A DNA stretch of 45,207 nt. Source: a virus. This document shows, in pieces, positions 41,005 through 45,207 of this stretch. The DNA is taken from the IMG/VR virus record IMGVR_UViG_3300043470_000498, positions 1 to 45,207 of that record; one strand, given 5' to 3'. The notes below the pieces were generated by a model. The model did not search any database. It worked only from the letters and a program-made list of their open reading frames with translations, and was not told where the DNA came from. Within the stretch, counting starts at the first letter, position 1, and the number at the start of each line of letters is the position of its first letter. Made by a program: the position numbers and the translations under genes.

Positions 41005-41292
41005 TCAGACCGCCACGCCGTTCAAGCGGTCCGCGACCAGCTTGGAATACCCGGCGATGTCCACCCAGCTGTCGGCGTAGTTCGGGTCGCCGTTGATGAT
41101 GCGGCCCAGCTTGTGGGCGATCATCTCCAGGGCTTCCTTCTGGTCGTCGGCCAGGTAGTCCCACTTCTCACCCATCTTGACCTTGATGATGGCTTTCAGG
41201 GTTTGCGTGGTCTCCGCGTGGTCTTTGAACACGCCATAACGGGTGCCGCGCTCGGCGAGAACGGCGGTGATGTTAGTTTCGATACTTTGCAT
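41005..41292 (-). CDS. DUF6378 family protein (95 aa)
   Basis: The core LAERGTRYGVFKDHAETTQ, then ALEMIAHKLGRIINGDPNYAD and WVDIAGYSKLV, fits the DUF6378 family common in phages. The function is unknown. It may be related to nucleotide or RNA metabolism. No Shine-Dalgarno precedes ATG 41292. A TAGAAT -10 box lies only about ten bases upstream, suggesting a leaderless or near-leaderless mRNA. Confidence 0.75.
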   Translation of the reverse strand: MQSIETNITAVLAERGTRYGVFKDHAETTQTLKAIIKVKMGEKWDYLADDQKEALEMIAHKLGRIINGDPNYADSWVDIAGYSKLVADRLNGVAV

Positions 41293-41301
41293 GGTTAGTC
41301 G

Positions 41302-41330
41302 ATTCTAGTCGCTACGGTCTAACACTGGAA
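41302..41330 (-). promoter_or_regulatory. Possible promoter for DUF6378 gene
   Basis: Minus strand: TTCCAG (41330-41325), a 17-base spacer and TAGAAT (41307-41302). A GTTAG half-site (41323-41319) lies in the spacer. The -35 box is weak. Confidence 0.35.
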
Positions 41331-41334
41331 GGGG

Positions 41335-41415
41335 TATGATGAAACACCCAGCGAGCCATTGCGCTGGGTTCTCCTGTTGGGTTGGTTGCCCCGGTCGAAA
41401 GGCCGGGGCTTTTTT
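41335..41415 (+). ncRNA. Candidate small structured RNA
   Basis: TATGAT at 41335-41340 is a good -10 box and predicts a start near 41346. A hairpin with stem ACCCAGCG/CGCTGGGT (41346-41369) follows, then a linker and the terminator at 41388-41415. A CTAAC half-site lies just upstream of the -10. The region also contains a possible short peptide ORF from ATG 41339, but the hairpins fit an RNA better. All neighbours are on the other strand. Confidence 0.4.
41388..41415 (+). terminator. Rho-independent terminator (+ strand)
   Basis: Nine-base stem GCCCCGGTC/GGCCGGGGC (one U-G pair), GAAA loop, T6. The U-tract is on the + strand, although adjacent genes are minus. It overlaps the stop codon of the 41414 gene. 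Confidence 0.85.
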
Positions 41416-41986
41416 ATCGCCGGCGCAGAGCTGCCTCGGCTTCGTCCATGCGGGCGTCGACTGACTCCCAGAACTGGGTCCGCATGGTGTCCTGCGTTTC
41501 CTTCGGCAGCCTGCCGCCCACTGCGGTGCGGGCCGAGTCTAGCTTCTCCTGCAGCTCTTTGCCCCACGCTGCCAGCTGGCGTCTCTCGAACTCCAGGCGG
41601 GCGTTGCCGATCAGGCGGTCCCTCTCGGGGCGGCGGGCGTTCTCGATCTCCAGTGCCCGGCCTGCGCGGCGTCGGCGCTCTGCCATGAGCTGCCGCTGGT
41701 ACTCCACCTTGTCGAACCGTTCCGGTCCCTCGGCGGGCCAGAGTGGGGGGAGGCCGGAGTCGACCCGCTTGTTGTCGATCAGCCGCTGGACGTTCACATA
41801 ACCGTCTGGGTCAGCGGACCGCAGGTCCAGCAGGGGGTTTAGGACGGCCAGGGCGGCGGTGAACGCCACCGGGTAGCGGCGGCGGAGTGGCGAGATTGCT
41901 TCGATGGCGTCGACCTTGAACTGCGGGGTCGCATCGGAGATGAGGTCATTTACCGCGGCGAGTAGCGCGCGTTTGTCTACGTCCAT
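41414..41986 (-). CDS. Hypothetical charged protein (190 aa)
   Basis: Start at ATG 41986 with AGGAGG six bases upstream. The frame is open further, but that start has no ribosome site. The N-terminal half contains an alpha-helical domain (AVNDLISDATPQFKVDAIEA). The C-terminal half is a long Arg/Glu-rich helix (QRQLMAERRRRAGRALEIEN), likely a coiled coil. No known domain is recognised. It follows pol by 53 bases in the same direction. Confidence 0.7.
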   Translation of the reverse strand: MDVDKRALLAAVNDLISDATPQFKVDAIEAISPLRRRYPVAFTAALAVLNPLLDLRSADPDGYVNVQRLIDNKRVDSGLPPLWPAEGPERFDKVEYQRQLMAERRRRAGRALEIENARRPERDRLIGNARLEFERRQLAAWGKELQEKLDSARTAVGGRLPKETQDTMRTQFWESVDARMDEAEAALRRR

Positions 41987-42039
41987 TAGGAGCCTCCTAT
42001 TGCTCGGTATCATATCTAACAATAAGAGACCCCTCTGGC

Positions 42040-44895
42040 TTATTTAGCCGAGCCGTAGTCTCCCGCGGTGCTTCCCTCACTCCAGACCACGAGTTCCTTC
42101 CACCACCGAGGCGGGGTTCGCATGATCCCCTGCAGGTGCGCGAGCAGCTGTTCGGCTTCGCTGTCCGGGAACAGATAAACCAGCTCGTCGTGAACCCGCA
42201 GTTTGGGGCGGAAGCCCGTGTCCTTGTAGAAGTCCAGGGCGCAGTCGAACACCGAGTCGCGGGCCAGGGCCTGCACGATGTTCTCGCAGTTATGGACTAT
42301 GAACGGGCCTCCGGCTCCGAGGACGACGAACCGCTTGCGCGGGCCGCAGTTGACGATGTCGTAGACGTCCCTACGGGGGCCGCCAGATCCGCTCCGGTTA
42401 GACCGCGACGAAGCCGGTGGTACAGCGTCGAACGGCTCAGCCCCGTGTCCTTTGCCAGAGCGGCCACATCCACCCCGGTGCTGGCGCGGCGGTTCATGCA
42501 GTTGCTTTTCCGAGACGTCCAGTGGCAGTTCTCCCTGCAGTACCCCGCGTTGTTGTCCCTGCGGTCCAGGTCCAGCCCACGCTGATACGAGCCGCCCATA
42601 TCCGCCCAGAATGCGGAGAAGCCCGCGGACCACTCGGGACAGACGGTTATGCCGCGCCCCCCATAGTTCTTCCACGCTGGATGATTGGGCTTCTGGCAGC
42701 GCGCCAGCATGGACCTCCATACCGCGTACGCCGGGTGCCGTGTCATGCCATGTGTTTGCAGTTTCTTGCGCATCAACTCGGCTGTCTTGCACCCGCAATT
42801 GGGGGTTCCGGGGCGCTTCAACTCGCTGACGACTTTCGTCGCTGAGCGAACTACTACGGTCCCGCATGTGCAGCGGAACCTCCACAGCGCGTGGTGCCGA
42901 CTCGCGTCGAGCCCCTCGTACGCCTCCGCTGTCAGGCATCCGTATGTCTGGCCGGTATGGTTTAGGGCTCGCCCCCGCTTGGACCCATCCTTCATCTGTC
43001 AGTACCTCGTGGTCAGGTGTCATCAGCACGCCGTCAACTTGTACGCAGGCTTTCGTACCCTTAAAGATAAGGCCGTCGTGGCGAACAAACTCGACGCCGT
43101 CGTGCAACAGGTCCGATGGTAACACGTTAGATAGCTGCTTCCAGCCGGAGTCTGTGAGCACCAAGGCATCGCCTTCTACGCAGGCTTTAGGTCCGGTGAT
43201 GCGGGCCTTGAAGCGTCCGTGTCCGTAGAACCAGGAGCGCCGTGCGCGTCCATCCGGCCACTCGCCGTCGTCCTCCATGCGGAGATCCGGGTAGCGGATG
43301 AGCCGGCCCGACGGAAGCACGATGCCCTCGCGGCAGGTGTGCGTTAGACCCCACTCGTCGATGTTCGCCTCGGTGCCGCGGCTGATGTCGGTCAGTGCGT
43401 TGGCGCAGTACTTCCAGCCGGAGACGATCTTGTGGTACGTCGAGCGCCAGGCGAACACCACCTCCTCGGAGGTCAGGACGTCCTTCGGGGTGTTCTCATC
43501 CCGGGTCAGCGGCATCTTGATGCCGGCCATGATGCGAGCGATGTTGCAGAACGTGGGCGCCCCGGAGCCGAAGCCTAGACCCAGCTGCGCGACCTTGCCC
43601 ACCTGGCGCTGGTCCTTGCTGACCTCCTCGGGGGCGATGCGGTAGAGAGACTCAGCGGCGAAGCCGCGGTAGAGGTCCGCCTTGTCCGGGCTGGCCCGGT
43701 ACAGCTCCATGCTGGACGCCACCTTCCACAGGAAGTGGTTAACCCGCAGCTCGATGCCGGACTGGTCGGCGACTGCTACGAGGAAACCCTCGGGGGCTCG
43801 CAGGGACTTGCGCAGGGCGTTGGCCGGGCGGCCCGGGTCTTTGGTGTTCACCCGCGGCAGGTTCTGCGGGTTGTATTCCTCGCCGGAGTCGCGCCCCGTT
43901 GTATCCGCACCACAGTATCGGATCGGGATAGGCAGCAGGCCGCCCGTCAGCCGCCCGGCGGTGAGGAACTTCTCGATGCGGGTCTCCAGCAGTGTGGACT
44001 TCACGTCCAGCCTGGCGAGCGCTGCGGCGGCCACCACCGGGTTGTCGTGCTCCTGCAGGGCCAGGAAGGCTTCGTCGGTCTTCGCCAGCGCGGGGACCAG
44101 CTTATCCGGCTTGGTCGGCGAGCGCTTCATGGGCACCTCGACCCCCAGCTTCTCCAGGATGGACGAGAACTTCGGGGCGCTGGCGAGTTCCTGGCGGACC
44201 GCCTCGATCGTGTCTTCGCTGAACTGGATGCCCAGCATGGAGCCGAGATCCAGCAGTGCCTTGTGCTTGCGGGTCCGCTCAACGGACGCAGCGGTCTGGA
44301 GCAGTGCGCGGTCCAGCACGAAGGCCGGCTCAGTCCGCATGCGGATGAGTGCGTCAATCTGCCACAACTCTGCCGGCGTGAAGAACTGGCGCAGGTGCTG
44401 GAACAGGGCGTAGTCCTGCTCGGTGTCTTCACGGTTGTAGACCTCCATGCGGGCCAGCTCGTCCTTCGTGAAGTCGGCCAGGCGCTTGCCTTTGGTCTGC
44501 ATGAGGACGGCGTTGTTCTTCTGGCCGATGCCGAGGTACTCGACGAGTGCCCCCAGGCCCAGACCGGTCACCTTGCCGTAGATGGGCCGGGCCATAGCCA
44601 GCGTGCAGCCCCACATCTTCGGGTTGATCTTCAGGCGGTACGCCGAGACGTAGCAGTCGAAGCCCGAGTTGTTGTGAGCGATCACTAACTTGTTAGACCA
44701 GTCCAGCTTCTTGAAGGTGCGCTCGATCTCCGCGTGCCCGAACAGCACGTCGGTCGGCGCCTTGCCGATCTTGATGGCGCACGAGATCAACTCGAAGCGG
44801 TCGTCCATGACGTACTCCAGGGGAGACATCCTGGACAGGGAGTAGTCGGTGTCCCAGTGGGTTTCGTAGTCGAGGGTGCAGAGCTGAAGGCTCAT
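42040..44895 (-). CDS. Family A DNA polymerase containing an intein (951 aa precursor)
   Basis: 3'-5' exonuclease motif LDYET (Asp9, Glu11) is followed by polymerase motif A ADQSGIELR (Asp377), motif B-like QVGKVAQLGLGFG (431-443) and motif C VHDELVYL (His902, Asp903, Glu904). An intein of 298 residues (572-869) sits between motifs B and C, at GPKA/CENIVQALARD. The spliced polymerase would be 653 residues. ATG 44895 follows AAGGAACC, overlapping the small upstream gene by four bases (ATGA). It replicates phage DNA with the primase-helicase. An operator copy lies about 200 bases inside it. Confidence 0.9.
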   Translation of the reverse strand: MSLQLCTLDYETHWDTDYSLSRMSPLEYVMDDRFELISCAIKIGKAPTDVLFGHAEIERTFKKLDWSNKLVIAHNNSGFDCYVSAYRLKINPKMWGCTLAMARPIYGKVTGLGLGALVEYLGIGQKNNAVLMQTKGKRLADFTKDELARMEVYNREDTEQDYALFQHLRQFFTPAELWQIDALIRMRTEPAFVLDRALLQTAASVERTRKHKALLDLGSMLGIQFSEDTIEAVRQELASAPKFSSILEKLGVEVPMKRSPTKPDKLVPALAKTDEAFLALQEHDNPVVAAAALARLDVKSTLLETRIEKFLTAGRLTGGLLPIPIRYCGADTTGRDSGEEYNPQNLPRVNTKDPGRPANALRKSLRAPEGFLVAVADQSGIELRVNHFLWKVASSMELYRASPDKADLYRGFAAESLYRIAPEEVSKDQRQVGKVAQLGLGFGSGAPTFCNIARIMAGIKMPLTRDENTPKDVLTSEEVVFAWRSTYHKIVSGWKYCANALTDISRGTEANIDEWGLTHTCREGIVLPSGRLIRYPDLRMEDDGEWPDGRARRSWFYGHGRFKARITGPKACVEGDALVLTDSGWKQLSNVLPSDLLHDGVEFVRHDGLIFKGTKACVQVDGVLMTPDHEVLTDEGWVQAGASPKPYRPDIRMPDSGGVRGARRESAPRAVEVPLHMRDRSSSLSDESRQRVEAPRNPQLRVQDSRVDAQETANTWHDTAPGVRGMEVHAGALPEAQSSSVEELWGARHNRLSRVVRGLLRILGGYGRLVSAWAGPGPQGQQRGVLQGELPLDVSEKQLHEPPRQHRGGCGRSGKGHGAEPFDAVPPASSRSNRSGSGGPRRDVYDIVNCGPRKRFVVLGAGGPFIVHNCENIVQALARDSVFDCALDFYKDTGFRPKLRVHDELVYLFPDSEAEQLLAHLQGIMRTPPRWWKELVVWSEGSTAGDYGSAK
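42297..42995 (-). CDS. HNH homing endonuclease nested out of frame in the intein (232 aa)
   Basis: Complete gene inside the intein but in a different frame. ATG 42995 lies just after block B, with CGAGG nine bases upstream. The product has a zinc ribbon (CTC at 42-44, CGC at 67-69), YGGRGITVCPEW (111-122), DLDRRDNNAGY (142-152), NCHWTSRKSN (156-165) and a C-terminal HTH (175-196), as in free-standing HNH endonucleases. The last 25 residues (Ser/Thr-rich) overlap block F/G codons and look non-native. It likely cuts intein-less pol genes to drive homing. It stops 8 bases before the intein ends. Confidence 0.8.
   Translation of the reverse strand: MKDGSKRGRALNHTGQTYGCLTAEAYEGLDASRHHALWRFRCTCGTVVVRSATKVVSELKRPGTPNCGCKTAELMRKKLQTHGMTRHPAYAVWRSMLARCQKPNHPAWKNYGGRGITVCPEWSAGFSAFWADMGGSYQRGLDLDRRDNNAGYCRENCHWTSRKSNCMNRRASTGVDVAALAKDTGLSRSTLYHRLRRGLTGADLAAPVGTSTTSSTAARASGSSSSEPEARS
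43119..43130. promoter_or_regulatory. Operator-like site inside intein (copy J)
   Basis: GTAACACGTTAG, one mismatch. It is read as Asn-Val-Leu (AAC GTG TTA) in the intein N-terminus, about 124 bases upstream of the nested endonuclease start. Confidence 0.55.
44685..44696. promoter_or_regulatory. Operator-like palindrome CTAACTTGTTAG (copy K, intragenic)
   Basis: Perfect arms with TT between, inside the polymerase gene about 200 bases from its start, encoding Ser-Asn-Lys-Leu with a TTA codon. Confidence 0.65.
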
Positions 44896-45194
44896 GTGGT
44901 TCCTTTCAGTTTGCGCAGCAGCGCGACGCGCTCCATGTCCCAGTCCTTCTGCCTCTCAGCCATGCGGCGGTTGGCGATGCCGTCACACTGGGCTGCGTGG
45001 TCCAGTTCCCGGGCGATCAGGCCGTCCAGCAGTTCGTGCTCGCGGGGGGTCAGGGGTGTCGGGGTGTCGGCTTCGTAGTCGGCGAGGGCTGCCTCGGCAT
45101 CCCTCGATGCGGTCGTGTCGGTGATGATGCGGCCGAACCCGCACTCATCCAGCAGACCGCGCAGCGCTTGGGCCATCTTCTCGGTGGTGCTCAT
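44892..45194 (-). CDS. Small hypothetical protein at start of early operon (100 aa)
   Basis: ATG 45194 with AGGAGC upstream, only 13 bases from the end of the window. The protein is acidic and helical (EKMAQALRGLLDECGFGRII, then LTPREHELLDGLIARELDHA). No enzyme or DNA-binding motif is clear. It overlaps pol by four bases (ATGA), so the two are translationally coupled. If the map is circular, the divergent region at 1-50 would hold its promoter. Confidence 0.65.
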   Translation of the reverse strand: MSTTEKMAQALRGLLDECGFGRIITDTTASRDAEAALADYEADTPTPLTPREHELLDGLIARELDHAAQCDGIANRRMAERQKDWDMERVALLRKLKGTT

Positions 45195-45207
45195 CGTGCT
45201 TGCTCCT

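Larger units (their letters stand above)
42289..43182 (-). mobile_element. Intein in DNA polymerase (298 aa)
   Basis: Splicing blocks are clear. Block A begins at Cys572 (CVEGDALVLTDSGW). Block B is GVLMTPDHEVLTDEGW with TPDH (His629). Block F is VYDIVNCGPRKRFVV. Block G is GGPFIVHN followed by extein Cys870, with penultimate His868 and terminal Asn869. Extein junctions are GPKA and CENIV. The middle of the intein frame (about 641-840) is Arg/Gly/Ser-rich and has no DOD endonuclease motifs. It is overprinted by an HNH gene in another frame. Only about 68 N-terminal and 27 C-terminal residues look like intein core. Confidence 0.9.

Overview
The window reads as an essentially complete genome of a temperate, podovirus-like bacteriophage of a GC-rich Gram-negative host. 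The Gram-negative host is inferred from a signal-anchor lysozyme followed by an Rz/Rz1 spanin pair. The temperate lifestyle is inferred from a tyrosine integrase beside a repeat-rich, attP-like control region. No tail tape measure, sheath, tail-tube protein or phage RNA polymerase was seen. The host genus cannot be named from sequence alone. Both ends of the window fall in one short divergent control region: an operator and start signals on the right, and a Shine-Dalgarno 13 bases from the other end. It may therefore be a circular map opened there.

Layout. Positions 57-30046 (+ strand) form the late block: a small basic protein, small and large terminase, portal, scaffold, coat protein, a terminator, head-tail adaptors, tail and receptor-interaction proteins, the lysis cassette (holin, SAR endolysin, Rz with embedded Rz1), more tail genes with tandem repeats and duplications, a GNAT-like protein, and three large internal virion proteins. 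The last of these is a 2168-residue polyvalent-type protein. A perfect 20-bp palindromic terminator separates this block from the convergent early block (- strand, 45194 down to 30074). The early block holds a family A DNA polymerase, PD-(D/E)XK and VRR-type nucleases, a DksA-like zinc finger, HNH endonucleases, a Gp49-like protein, an excisionase-like HTH protein, an SF2 helicase, a presumed ssDNA-binding protein with an acidic tail, a Cro-like HTH protein, a primase-helicase and a terminal lipoprotein. The integrase (37157-38170, + strand) interrupts this block.

Most notable points. (1) The DNA polymerase gene carries an intein, and nearly all of the intein's middle is overprinted in another frame by a complete HNH homing endonuclease gene with its own start. 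(2) The near-palindrome CTAAC-N2-GTTAG occurs 8 times perfectly and 3 times with one mismatch. Some copies lie in promoter spacers between -35 and -10, one lies just before a terminator, and several lie inside genes, which suggests a dispersed operator or stoperator regulon. (3) A 200-bp region before the integrase holds seven GTGATAC-type repeats and nested inverted repeats. (4) Two short out-of-frame ORFs with good ribosome binding sites lie inside the giant virion protein gene, in stretches where the long frame loses its codon bias. (5) A small structured RNA with its own promoter and terminator is predicted at 41335-41415.

How the parts fit. The early operon supplies a self-contained replication set (primase-helicase, PolA, SF2 helicase, presumed SSB, nucleases) that would be transcribed by host RNA polymerase. 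The repeated operator occurs in both blocks and could couple their repression in the lysogen. The Cro-like HTH protein is the best visible candidate for its ligand, but that link is an inference.
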